Below the pieces are notes generated by a model. That model was not told the DNA's origin. It searched no databases and worked only from the letters and a program-made list of their open reading frames with translations. A program made the translations under genes and the position numbers. This document shows, piece after piece, positions 12,701-20,337 of a DNA stretch of 28,579 nt (positions within the stretch are counted from its first letter, which is position 1; each line of letters opens with the position of its first letter). Origin of the DNA: a virus; the IMG/VR virus record IMGVR_UViG_3300027800_000043, positions 1-28,579 of that record, one strand, 5' to 3'.

Positions 12701-14062
12701 ATGCTTTTCGATTTATCGTTCCTGGATAAAGGCAAAAAATGGCCGCCCGAAAGCGAATTGCCTCGGATCCGTCGGTATGAAGAAAACGAGCGGCTCTTTC
12801 TGACAGAGCATGCGGAAGTATGGGCGGAAGAATGGAAGAAGGTTGAAGCACAGTTCCGAAAGTGCAAGATGAAGGTCGATCTCGTTTTGAATTACCATCA
12901 GCTCATAACCAAGAAGACCGCGGATTTTGTCTGTGGCGACTTTCCAACGATTGAGAGCGAGGGCGATACGGATATTCTTGTAGAACTAACCGACCGTCTT
13001 ATGCTGGCACCCAAAACATATGAGGCGTTCATCGATGTGAGCAGATACGGAAACGGAATTTTTAAACATGTCGGAACATCCATTTCAACCGCAACACCTA
13101 AGGTCTGGTTCCCTGTAGTTTCAGAAAAAAACACAAAGGAAATTTGCTTTAATGTATTCGGATGGCCGATCGGGAACGAAACTCAGCTATATGTAGAAAT
13201 TCATTCCCGCGGATCTGTAGATCAGCGTTGGTACGAGCTTGACAAAGAAAAACACGAGATTGGCGATTTGATCAAGTCGGAAGTTTCTAGTGTTGATCCG
13301 GATATCTCTACGGTTCTCATTCTGACCAATATCACCCATTCTTCATCCCTATTCGGGATAGATGACTATGTTATTATCAACAGCCTTATAAAGCATCTGA
13401 TGTGGAGGCTACATTGTGTCGACCTTGTACTGGATAAACACGCAGAGCCTTCTATGGTCGGACCCGAATCCGCACTCGCACAAGATCCTAGGACCGGGGA
13501 ATATTTCGTACCTCTCGGAAACTACTTTGTTCAGGCTCCCGGGGAGAACAAAGATCCTAAATACTTAACTTGGGATGGAAATCTCGACGCAGCATATAAG
13601 GAGATCGACTTTATCATCTCGCAGCTCTACATCCTTTCCGAGATGGGACAGGCCTTCATAGATGGCGGAGGGCAAGGATCTGCTGAATCGGGTACCGCAC
13701 TCAAACTTAGGATGGTATCGCCACGGATCAAGGCCAAGCGCATTGTGAACCTAAACAAAGGTGCCTTTAAGATACTGCTCGCAGATCTCGCCAAGTTGAA
13801 CCATATCGATGTGAAATACAAGGATCTATCCATTACCTGGAACGATGGCCTTCCGGTCGACGAAGTGGAAGAAACGAACCGACTTGTAGCAGCCACCGGA
13901 GGGAAGGCGATCATGTCCCAGTACGCAGCGATTAAATCCATGGGAAAAACCGATACTGAGGTTGAAGCAGAGCTTAAGCAAATGCAGACAGAAGATGCTA
14001 CGAGCTCGCCTTATGTGCTTGGAACTGTCGATCAAAATGCAGATATGGAAACGACCCCTTAA
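12701..14062 (+). CDS. Portal protein (SPP1 gp6-like)
   Basis: The 453-aa product fits the SPP1 gp6-type portal rather than the Mu gp29 type. It has an early helical region, then NYHQLITKKTADFVCGDFP (residues about 64-83), FIDVSRYGNGIFKHVG, HRAFDK-like stem sequence HCVDLVLDKHAEPSMVG, and a late GQGSAESGTALKLRMVSPRIKAKR crown-side helix region. It would form the dodecameric vertex for packaging and tail joining. GAGGTGAT precedes the ATG. Next to the terminase and minor capsid genes the order is standard. Confidence 0.82.
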   Translation: MLFDLSFLDKGKKWPPESELPRIRRYEENERLFLTEHAEVWAEEWKKVEAQFRKCKMKVDLVLNYHQLITKKTADFVCGDFPTIESEGDTDILVELTDRLMLAPKTYEAFIDVSRYGNGIFKHVGTSISTATPKVWFPVVSEKNTKEICFNVFGWPIGNETQLYVEIHSRGSVDQRWYELDKEKHEIGDLIKSEVSSVDPDISTVLILTNITHSSSLFGIDDYVIINSLIKHLMWRLHCVDLVLDKHAEPSMVGPESALAQDPRTGEYFVPLGNYFVQAPGENKDPKYLTWDGNLDAAYKEIDFIISQLYILSEMGQAFIDGGGQGSAESGTALKLRMVSPRIKAKRIVNLNKGAFKILLADLAKLNHIDVKYKDLSITWNDGLPVDEVEETNRLVAATGGKAIMSQYAAIKSMGKTDTEVEAELKQMQTEDATSSPYVLGTVDQNADMETTP

Positions 14063-14077
14063 GATTGGAGGGAAATC

Positions 14078-15724
14078 ATGAGAGCAGCCATAGACAACCT
14101 GTTGGAAATTTATGTGCTGTCTCGTGATGAACTCCTTAATGAGGTACTTAACGGCAAAGGGATCGGGACCAAAGTGTTTGCCAATACCCTGTTAAGATCT
14201 TTGCAGAAGCAGATTAAGAAGCTTAAAAAAGCATCATCCGAGTACATTAAGGCTGAAATTCCTAAAGCCTATAGAAAAGCTTTGAAGGAACTATATTCCG
14301 AGTACGCTAATGCTTTGAGGATGGAAAAGCCAAATCTGTTTGCAACAATCCACACAGAGGCCATTGAGACGGCGGCTCGGGAAATGCAGTATCAAATCTC
14401 TTCCGGCCTTGAACAGGCTGGTCGACGAGCGCAGCGCTATATCAACATAGCCAAAGACGAAGCCTTAAGAACGGAAGGATTAAAAGCAACAGGCGTTAAG
14501 TTTGGAAGCGGCCAGACACTTGAAGCGATGAAAGAAAGCCTGAAAAGTTCCCTGTCTGGGCAAGGTTTTCTTTCCGTGCAATACGGATCAGGTCCAAATG
14601 CCTATCAGGTCGGATTAGACAGTTACGTAAACATGGTCGCAAGGACTACTACTAAGGAAGTCGGCAATCTCGCAAGGGTGAACGGACTGATCGAAACCGG
14701 ACACGACCTGGTTAAGATGACAGAACATTATCCGACATGCAGCCTTTGCGCTACCTTGCAGGGACGGGTTTACTCGATCTCTGGTAAAGACAAGCGATTC
14801 CCTCCGCTGTCGAAAGCGTTTACCAATGGATATAAGACAGTGCATCCAAACTGTAGACACATAGTTACGCCCTGGATCGAGTCGTTACAGAGTCCGGAAG
14901 AGATCAAAGAAGCATCTGCTTTCTCATCCCGACCATTTGAGGATTCACGCGACAAGAAAGAAATCGATCTTTATAACAGCCAGCAAGCCAAATCTCGAGA
15001 GTATCGAGAGACGTTAGGTGCATATGAAAGATACAAATCAAGGTTAGGATCGGAAGCCCCGCAAACTCATAAGGAGTTTGTGAAAGTAAAAAATGATCCT
15101 GAACAATGGAAGCAGCTACAGAGAAAGTATGCTGTAAAACCAATTAAAGATGCAATATCTGTTGAGCATCCGGATTTAAAACTCGGAGACTTCGAAGTGA
15201 TCAAAGGGATTGATACAAGAAAGGATGTTGAGGAGTTTCTTACTTCCCGTTCCGCACAAGAGCGCGGTTATTTTACAGATTTTGCAAGCTTTCAAAAATT
15301 CAAGTATAATACAGGAGATCATACATATAAGCTGTTCAGTGGATACAGTAGAGCTGTTGATCTCGGAGACATATTGCCTCTTATTAATTTCGAAACCTAT
15401 GAGCAAGTAGCCTCGGAGGTTGAAAAGGAACTTATCGGGCTTGTTACTTCAGATGGAATGAAGATTACAGATTATAAGACTCATTTCATCGACAGGATTA
15501 TAGGTCAACACCATGCAGGTGATCCAGGCATTCCCGGATTAAGAAAAGGTGTATCGATTGAAGATGCCAAGGATGCGTTATTGAATTCAATTATGACACC
15601 TCTTCACCGGACAGATGATAAAGGCCGATCGAGCAAAAAGTACGAAAGCGAAGTCTGTGTTGTTACACTCAATGACCTCGGAGAACTGATACAGACAAAT
15701 CCCAAAAGACGAAAGGGGGAATAG
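14078..15724 (+). CDS. Minor capsid protein with toxin-like C-terminal domain
   Basis: Residues 1-300 look like a phage minor capsid/head-morphogenesis protein. A helical N-terminus leads to the motif TCSLCATLQGRVYSISG, and then VHPNCRHIVTPW (around residues 215-270) completes the Cys/His pattern of the Minor capsid 2 family. After a charged linker (about 290-355) there is an extra domain of about 190 residues not needed by this family. It ends with HFIDRIIGQ (around 470), GVSIEDAKDALLNS and VVTLNDLGELIQTNPKRRKGE. That layout recalls BECR-fold toxin or nuclease domains (RelE, EndoU, colicin types) reported fused to phage head proteins. The DNA of this tail is visibly more AT-rich. A small gene follows 5 bases later, as an immunity gene would. 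Confidence 0.78.
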   Translation: MRAAIDNLLEIYVLSRDELLNEVLNGKGIGTKVFANTLLRSLQKQIKKLKKASSEYIKAEIPKAYRKALKELYSEYANALRMEKPNLFATIHTEAIETAAREMQYQISSGLEQAGRRAQRYINIAKDEALRTEGLKATGVKFGSGQTLEAMKESLKSSLSGQGFLSVQYGSGPNAYQVGLDSYVNMVARTTTKEVGNLARVNGLIETGHDLVKMTEHYPTCSLCATLQGRVYSISGKDKRFPPLSKAFTNGYKTVHPNCRHIVTPWIESLQSPEEIKEASAFSSRPFEDSRDKKEIDLYNSQQAKSREYRETLGAYERYKSRLGSEAPQTHKEFVKVKNDPEQWKQLQRKYAVKPIKDAISVEHPDLKLGDFEVIKGIDTRKDVEEFLTSRSAQERGYFTDFASFQKFKYNTGDHTYKLFSGYSRAVDLGDILPLINFETYEQVASEVEKELIGLVTSDGMKITDYKTHFIDRIIGQHHAGDPGIPGLRKGVSIEDAKDALLNSIMTPLHRTDDKGRSSKKYESEVCVVTLNDLGELIQTNPKRRKGE

Positions 15725-15729
15725 CAAAA

Positions 15730-15927
15730 ATGAATCTAAGTAAATCTGATGCTGAGTTCATCAATAAAGAACTGGGTCATGAATATATATCCAGAATGGA
15801 TGTAAATTCTGTTTTGGCGAAAATTGACGAACTGATCACTTTTAAAGGTTTTGATTCCAACTATGCGCTTAATCCCTTTGGCCGGGAAGCACAGCGCGTT
15901 TACGACAGCATTTTATCTTTGAATTAA
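15730..15927 (+). CDS. Possible immunity protein for the capsid-fused toxin domain
   Basis: This 65-aa protein starts 5 bases after the minor capsid stop, with AAAGGGGGA inside the end of that gene. It is helical and acidic (SDAEFINKELGHEYI, VLAKIDELITFKGFD) and ends NPFGREAQRVYDSILSLN. No structural role in phage heads is known to me for such a protein. Its size, charge and tight position after a toxin-like domain, and the terminator directly behind it, make an immunity function the best guess. The two genes look like one exchangeable cassette. Confidence 0.55.
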   Translation: MNLSKSDAEFINKELGHEYISRMDVNSVLAKIDELITFKGFDSNYALNPFGREAQRVYDSILSLN

Positions 15928-15953
15928 CTCCATATAAGTAACACATTATTGTT

Positions 15954-15981
15954 AAGAGAGCCTACGGGCTCTTTTAATTTT
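15954..15981 (+). terminator. Intrinsic terminator inside the late operon
   Basis: AAGAGAGCC (15954-15962) pairs with GGCTCTTTT (15967-15975) around TACG with one G-T pair, followed by AATTTT. It lies between the toxin/immunity-like cassette and the scaffold gene, so late transcripts must pass it or restart. It is one of the elements the NusG paralog may override. Confidence 0.7.
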
Positions 15982-16014
15982 GCCCAAATTCAGAAAGGAG
16001 GGCCTATTTCCCTA

Positions 16015-16032
16015 TGAAAAAGTACATCTAAG
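16015..16032 (+). other. Five-codon mini-ORF with strong RBS
   Basis: AAAGGAGGG precedes ATG 16015, which encodes only MKKYI before TAA at 16030-16032. It could be a leader peptide, a ribosome-loading decoy or a remnant of a gene cut short when the upstream cassette was exchanged. Confidence 0.3.
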
Positions 16033-16077
16033 GAACTACGGTGACGCTGAAACATAAAGAAAGTGAGGACATGAAAA

Positions 16078-16602
16078 ATGCCTGACGAACAGAAAGACCC
16101 TGTCAAGACTACAGACCCTACCCCTGTTATTCCTTCCTCGACATCTGATCCTAGCCCCACTCCCGCCGCAACTCTTCCCGCCATTGCTCCTGTTCCCGCT
16201 GCTGATCCCGCGCCGGCTCTGAACGAATCGGCCCCAAAGATCACCCCGGAGGAGTATCAGGAATATAAAGCCTGGAAGGACTCGCAGGAGAAGAAGGATC
16301 CCGAAGCGGCCAAGGCCTCCGCTCCCGAGAGTGCGGAGCTGATCCGCCTCCAGACCGAGAACATTGCCATGAAACAGGCCATTCCCCCGGAAGCAATTGA
16401 CAAGTATGTCCGCCTTGCTATGACGCACCAGACGGAAGGAAAATCCATCGCGGACAGTATCACAGCAGCCCTTGCAGATTTCCCCCTTCCTGCCGTAACG
16501 GTTCCTGGAAGCGCGGCCAACCCGAGCTTGCCGCCGGCGAAGTCTGCAGATGATGTTTATCTGGACAGTAAGTACGGTAAGAACCCGTACTTCAAGAAAT
16601 AA
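16078..16602 (+). CDS. Head scaffolding protein
   Basis: This 174-aa protein lies directly before the major capsid gene. It has a proline/alanine-rich N-terminal half (repeated PTP and PAP-type segments to residue about 50), then a charged helical part (EEYQEYKAWKDSQEKKDPEAAK, in part) and LIRLQTENIAMKQAI. It ends in a conserved-looking short tail, DDVYLDSKYGKNPYFKK, like capsid-binding tails of scaffolds. It should guide procapsid assembly and leave before maturation. No protease gene is seen nearby. Confidence 0.75.
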   Translation: MPDEQKDPVKTTDPTPVIPSSTSDPSPTPAATLPAIAPVPAADPAPALNESAPKITPEEYQEYKAWKDSQEKKDPEAAKASAPESAELIRLQTENIAMKQAIPPEAIDKYVRLAMTHQTEGKSIADSITAALADFPLPAVTVPGSAANPSLPPAKSADDVYLDSKYGKNPYFKK

Positions 16603-16614
16603 GGAGGCATATTC

Positions 16615-17475
16615 ATGCAGTACAATTCCGTTTTTGTTGACGAGAAGTATTCCAAGATCGTTGAACCCAACCTCTACGGCGACGCCATTCTCCAGCCCGG
16701 TATCTCGTGTAACGATGTATATTCTGGAGACGCCGCCTCCGGCCTGGTCAAGATCTATCGTATCATCCGCGATGCAGCTGAGGATCCCAAGACTCCTGCA
16801 GGTGAATTTACACATGGTGAGCAGTCAAACGAGCTTATCGATCTTCGCCTGAACAACGCATTCAGAAAATCGAAAAAGATTTTTCAGGTGACGGCCAATG
16901 CGGTTCCCTACAAGCTGGGAGAAGAGACGCTTCAGGTTGCGATTATGGACAACGCTGAAGACCGACAGTATGCCGGCCTTGCGTGCCTCGCAAAGGAAGG
17001 CACCACATCAGCTGACACGGCTGCTATCACCGCAGCGAATGTTAAGACGAAGGTTGTGGCAATTCGGAAAGAAGTCAGAAAATCGCATGCCAAGGCTGAT
17101 ACGGCTATCGCGTCTGTCGATGTGTTTGCGGCGATGCTGGAAGCTGCAGGCAGCTCCTATACGCCCGTTGCCAACGAGAATACATTGACGACAGGTCGAA
17201 TCGGAAAGTGGATCGGAATGACATGGTACGAGGGCGATCTGCTCGATAGAGCGGCTGCTAAGTACTACGATTCGACCGGAACCTTGCAGACTGTCGATCT
17301 CACAAAGGTTGAACTGATGATCTACGATCACCGCGCATTCCATGTTGTCGACAATCTCATTGCGCAGCGTATCGTCGATGCAACCGACTTTGTCGGTTCG
17401 TATGCCCAGAACGAAATCAATACGGGATTCCGCGTATCGAACGCCAAGTGTGCTGTGATTAAGGTTAAGGCCTAG
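16615..17475 (+). CDS. Major capsid protein
   Basis: The 286-aa product is the size and place expected for an HK97-fold capsid protein. It begins with an N-arm (QYNSVFVDEKYSKIVEPNLYGD). The middle contains KIFQVTANAVPYKLGEETLQ and a helix-rich part (AANVKTKVVAIRKEVR), and NTLTTGRIGKWIGMTWYEGD suits an A-domain strand. Near the end VELMIYDHRAFHVVDNLI and FRVSNAKCAVIKVKA follow the family pattern. It starts after AAGGAGGC. A long hairpin follows the stop. Confidence 0.8.
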   Translation: MQYNSVFVDEKYSKIVEPNLYGDAILQPGISCNDVYSGDAASGLVKIYRIIRDAAEDPKTPAGEFTHGEQSNELIDLRLNNAFRKSKKIFQVTANAVPYKLGEETLQVAIMDNAEDRQYAGLACLAKEGTTSADTAAITAANVKTKVVAIRKEVRKSHAKADTAIASVDVFAAMLEAAGSSYTPVANENTLTTGRIGKWIGMTWYEGDLLDRAAAKYYDSTGTLQTVDLTKVELMIYDHRAFHVVDNLIAQRIVDATDFVGSYAQNEINTGFRVSNAKCAVIKVKA

Positions 17476-17500
17476 TCTCAGCCACTACCTATACAGAAGC

Positions 17501-17533
17501 GGATCGAGGGCTCTGAATAAGGGCCCTTGATCC
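17501..17533 (+). other. Long hairpin after the capsid gene
   Basis: GGATCGAGGGCTC (17501-17513) pairs over all 13 bases with GGGCCCTTGATCC (17521-17533), with two G-T pairs, around a 7-base loop. No T run follows; instead the GTGGAGGT ribosome site of the next gene comes directly after. It may end or stabilise the capsid transcript, or adjust the ratio of capsid to connector expression. Confidence 0.6.
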
Positions 17534-17548
17534 GGTGGAGGTAACAAA

Positions 17549-18046
17549 ATGCTTACTGTTGGAGTGGAATCATATCTGGATGTCGAACTTGCTGATTTGT
17601 ATGTTTCTACACAGTATCGGTCGACGTCAGCAGAAAAAAAGAGATGGAACGCTCTTACCACTGAAGACAAGGAAATCCTTCTTCGTCAGGCATGCGCAAA
17701 AATCGAAATGCTTCCATTCGGCGGAAGAAAGGTATCGACCACGCAGACTCTCGCGTTTCCCCGGCTGCCGTACCAATATGCTCAATCACTTGAGATACCT
17801 GCAGACGTCCGCGCGGCACAAGTTGAGCTGGCGATCTGCCTCGGTGATGATTCAGCTGAAACGGCTAAGAAGAAACGTAAGAGCTTGCAGCAGTCCGGCG
17901 TCACCTCGTTCTCGATCGGAGGCGCAAGCGAGTCTTTCGCAGATTCAAGCGGCGCTCCGAACTCGCCAATGAACGAAATCTACCAGTACCCGAATGTTTA
18001 CCGGCTCTTGAATCGATACCTTTCCGGAGGCCGCCAAATCTTGTGA
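17549..18046 (+). CDS. Head-tail connector, adaptor
   Basis: The 165-aa product is the first gene after the capsid. It has helical segments in the order of SPP1 gp15/HK97 gp6-type adaptors: YLDVELADLYVSTQY, EDKEILLRQACAKIEMLPF, then PYQYAQSLEIPADVRAAQVELAICL. Its C-terminus (YPNVYRLLNRYLSGG) is aromatic. Such proteins form a ring below the portal. GGTGGAGGT precedes the ATG. An alternative frame at 17535..17972 has no site. Confidence 0.72.
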   Translation: MLTVGVESYLDVELADLYVSTQYRSTSAEKKRWNALTTEDKEILLRQACAKIEMLPFGGRKVSTTQTLAFPRLPYQYAQSLEIPADVRAAQVELAICLGDDSAETAKKKRKSLQQSGVTSFSIGGASESFADSSGAPNSPMNEIYQYPNVYRLLNRYLSGGRQIL

Positions 18047-18059
18047 GGAGTGATTCTTG

Positions 18060-18347
18060 ATGGATGAGCTTTATCTTCCTAACTATGCTGCATTGCGCAG
18101 GGTTTCTGGCACTCCTTCCAGGAGAGGTGAGAAAGTGTATGCCGCTCCTGTACTGATCTCGTGCCGCATCGATGCATCCGTAAAGGTGATCAAAAAGACG
18201 AACGGCGAAACAGCCGTTACAAGCGCGGTTGTGTATACAAATGCGGAGATCACCGAAGGAGATCTCTTAAATGATCTGGATGTACTTGAGGTCAGCAAGT
18301 TACAAAGTGTGTTCGGCGAAGAAGAAGGATACAAGGCGGTGATCTGA
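18060..18347 (+). CDS. Head-closure/stopper protein
   Basis: This 95-aa protein is mostly beta in appearance (KVYAAPVLISCRIDASVKVI, TSAVVYTNAEITEGDLL, LDVLEVSKLQSVFG). Position and size fit the stopper (SPP1 gp16/HK97 gp7-type head closure) that plugs the filled head. ATG 18060 is chosen over the TTG immediately before it. Its stop overlaps the next start as TGATG. Confidence 0.65.
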   Translation: MDELYLPNYAALRRVSGTPSRRGEKVYAAPVLISCRIDASVKVIKKTNGETAVTSAVVYTNAEITEGDLLNDLDVLEVSKLQSVFGEEEGYKAVI

Positions 18348-18814
18348 TGAAGAAATTTCGCGTTACTCTCGATGACAAAAAACTGAACAAAACCATAAAA
18401 CAATCACAAAAGAAGAACCCTGTAGAGACGGTTAAAGCAGTCCATGAGTGTTTGCTTGATTTGGCCGGAGAATCTGCCAGAAGAGCGCCGATTGAGTCAG
18501 CAGATCTAAGGAACGATTGTCATGCGGAATTGAATGGTAGAACCGTGTATGAGAAGCAAGCATCAAAAGGCCTTCCATCTGGAAATCTGAAGGCGTATGG
18601 GAAAGTAGGATACTCGCTACCGTATGCACTCAGACAACACGAGGAGCTGGACTACAGGCATGACAGAACGGATGGATACGTTCGACCGGACGGATCCACG
18701 GTAAACATGGTGGCAGGAGGCGAGGCGAAGTATCTGGAGCGGCCTTGGGAAGAGCGAAAGGGCCGTTATATTCAAAGGATTAAGCTTGTCGGGAAGTTGG
18801 TGTTAAAAAAATGA
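18347..18814 (+). CDS. HK97 gp10-like tail-completion protein
   Basis: The 155-aa product carries the gp10-like order: helix VETVKAVHECLLDLAGESARRAP followed by APIESADLRNDC, then a beta segment with VGYSLPYALRQHEELDYRH and GEAKYLERPWEE near the end. The PxxTGxLRxS-type motif of the family is here PIESADLRND. It acts at the head-tail joint. It overlaps its neighbours on both sides. Confidence 0.72.
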   Translation: MKKFRVTLDDKKLNKTIKQSQKKNPVETVKAVHECLLDLAGESARRAPIESADLRNDCHAELNGRTVYEKQASKGLPSGNLKAYGKVGYSLPYALRQHEELDYRHDRTDGYVRPDGSTVNMVAGGEAKYLERPWEERKGRYIQRIKLVGKLVLKK

Positions 18815-19167
18815 ATGATCTTCTGGATCTGATTGCTGACTTACTCGAGAGCAAAGGAGAATCCAATATCTTCACTGGAACGCTTCCTGCAAAGCCGGAT
18901 CAACTCATATCCCTCTTCTTATACGAAGGAGAGGTTAAACACTACTTTTGCATTACGGTAATTAACCCAAAGCTTCAGGTTCGTGTCCGAGCACTAACAT
19001 ATGTCGAAGCCAATACTATCTGCGAACGAGTTTCCAAAATCCTTGACCGATATCACGACCAAAACATATGTGTACAGCAGATAAGCCCGGTGCTTGACAT
19101 AGGCTTTGACAGCGCTACACCGCCGCGGCGAGAGTTCACCGCGAATTTTATCATTAGGAGGAATTGA
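18811..19167 (+). CDS. Tail terminator protein
   Basis: This 118-aa product lies between the gp10-like gene and the tail tube gene. It begins with a helix (LLDLIADLLESKG) and has alternating strands (ISLFLYEGEVKHYFCITV, KLQVRVRALTYVEANTICERV). Size, order and the DLIADLL-type start match minor capsid/tail-terminator proteins of siphophages, which cap the finished tail tube. It overlaps the preceding gene by ATGA. Confidence 0.68.
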   Translation: MNDLLDLIADLLESKGESNIFTGTLPAKPDQLISLFLYEGEVKHYFCITVINPKLQVRVRALTYVEANTICERVSKILDRYHDQNICVQQISPVLDIGFDSATPPRREFTANFIIRRN

Positions 19168-19168
19168 T

Positions 19169-19573
19169 ATGCTTTACAACGGAATTACAGGCGGAATTAA
19201 AGCCGGTGCCACAGAACTTGCGGCAACAGACGTTCTGCATATGTCCACATGGGACGTCGACATGAGTACAGACATCAAAGAGATCAGCTCGTTCGGCAAG
19301 GAGTACAAGGAAAAGCTTCCGGGTATAAAGGACTGGTCAGCAAGCGCTTCCGGTGCTGCCGACTTTGAGACGGCCTCCGGGCAGAAGACTCTTCTGGACG
19401 CGTGGAACGCTGGACAGAAAGTATTTGCGACTTTCCTGCTGACGGAAACTACCTTCTTTAAGGGTACTGCTCTTATCGAGTCTATCAAGATTTCTCAGGA
19501 TGTCGAAGGCAATGCAACCATCGATATAAGCCTGACGGGTACGGACGGTGTCGTACTTACTATTCCCGCATAA
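19169..19573 (+). CDS. Major tail tube protein
   Basis: The 134-aa product starts MLYNGITGGIKAGATEL and has the beta-sandwich pattern of siphovirus tube proteins: WDVDMSTDIKEISSFGKEYKEKLPG, DWSASASGAADFETASGQKTL, then an FLLTETTFFKGTALIESIKI strand pair and EGNATIDISLTGTDG at the end. It forms the non-contractile tube, so no sheath is expected and none is seen. The ATG 19169 follows TTAGGAGGAA; the upstream in-frame start at 19106 overlaps the tail terminator. Confidence 0.82.
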   Translation: MLYNGITGGIKAGATELAATDVLHMSTWDVDMSTDIKEISSFGKEYKEKLPGIKDWSASASGAADFETASGQKTLLDAWNAGQKVFATFLLTETTFFKGTALIESIKISQDVEGNATIDISLTGTDGVVLTIPA

Positions 19574-19591
19574 TGAAGGAGGGTCATCATA

Positions 19592-20017
19592 ATGTTTATT
19601 AAGGCAGGAGAAAAGCAATATGAGCTGAACACTAAGCTCGGAACAGCAAAACGAATCGAAGGCAAGTTCAAATTGCCTATCACAAAAATCTTCGAGAATA
19701 TCGAGACAGCACACATTAGTGAGTTGATGGATATTCTCTATATTTCTGCTCACGCTCCCGGAGTAACTGATCCGGACTTCTTCGCGGCCCTCGACGACAA
19801 TCTTGACTATACGGACATTATGTCCACAGTACAGGAATTCGTCTTGCGGATCCTCTTCTCTGGAGATGATGACGCCATAGCGAGAAAGCTGGAGAAGTAC
19901 CCGGTACCGGAAGACGTAAAAAACCAGTTCAGGGAGATCTTGGGACTTCCGGTTGTGAAGATCGAAAAACCGATTGCAACAACGGAGAGTCTGAATCCCG
20001 AGAATCTCCCTGGATAA
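19592..20017 (+). CDS. Tail assembly chaperone, G part
   Basis: This 141-aa product lies between the tube and tape measure genes, the place of lambda G. It is helical with a conserved-looking core (YELNTKLGTAKRIEGKF, ELMDILYISAHAPG, TVQEFVLRILFSGD). The zero-frame product runs to the stop at 20015-20017. A slippery heptamer at 19918-19924 lets part of the ribosomes enter the -1 frame, making a fused 242-aa GT protein. The chaperone coats the tape measure during tail assembly. Confidence 0.78.
   Translation: MFIKAGEKQYELNTKLGTAKRIEGKFKLPITKIFENIETAHISELMDILYISAHAPGVTDPDFFAALDDNLDYTDIMSTVQEFVLRILFSGDDDAIARKLEKYPVPEDVKNQFREILGLPVVKIEKPIATTESLNPENLPG
19918..19924 (+). other. -1 frameshift site A_AAA_AAC
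   Basis: In the chaperone frame the codons are GTA AAA AAC, giving the classical X_XXY_YYZ heptamer A AAA AAC. Slipping by -1 enters a frame that stays open from 19924 to the stop at 20319 without interruption. The downstream frame has no ATG or ribosome site of its own near its start. This matches the G/GT arrangement of siphophages. Confidence 0.72.
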
Positions 20018-20319
20018 ACTGGGCAGATTTGCTAACGGATGCCTTTACAATCGGTATCCACCCACCAGAGCTCTATGATATGGAGCTCTGGGAGTTTAAT
20101 GCCTGTATGAAATCCTACAATTTGTCATGCGAAAAGACAGAAAAAAGGGCAATTAACAGAGCATGGCTAACAGCCAATTTCACAGGAGCGGCATACGCCG
20201 GGAAACTCAAGAAACTTGAAAACTATACAGAACTCCTCGTTCGCAAGCAAGGGCCGAAGGTATCAAAAAAAGAATTCGAGGATAAACTACAACGTGCCGA
20301 AGCGGCACAAAAAAGATGA
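19924..20319 (+). CDS. Tail assembly chaperone, T extension (by frameshift)
   Basis: This frame supplies the last 131 residues of the GT fusion. Its recognisable part is PPELYDMELWEFNACMKSY followed by AINRAWLTANFTGAAYAGKL and LVRKQGPKVSKKEFEDKL, the pattern of T-type extensions that recruit the tail tube protein to the tape measure. The only free start would be TTG 20029, without a ribosome site. It ends 18 bases before the tape measure start. Confidence 0.7.
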   Translation, partial: PVQGDLGTSGCEDRKTDCNNGESESRESPWINWADLLTDAFTIGIHPPELYDMELWEFNACMKSYNLSCEKTEKRAINRAWLTANFTGAAYAGKLKKLENYTELLVRKQGPKVSKKEFEDKLQRAEAAQKR

Positions 20320-20337
20320 TTATTGGGGGTGTGGCGA

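Noticed and set aside
20029-20319. Independent small gene before the tape measure
   Set aside because: The only start is TTG without a ribosome site. The frame is open further upstream to the A_AAA_AAC site, so the frameshift explanation is better.
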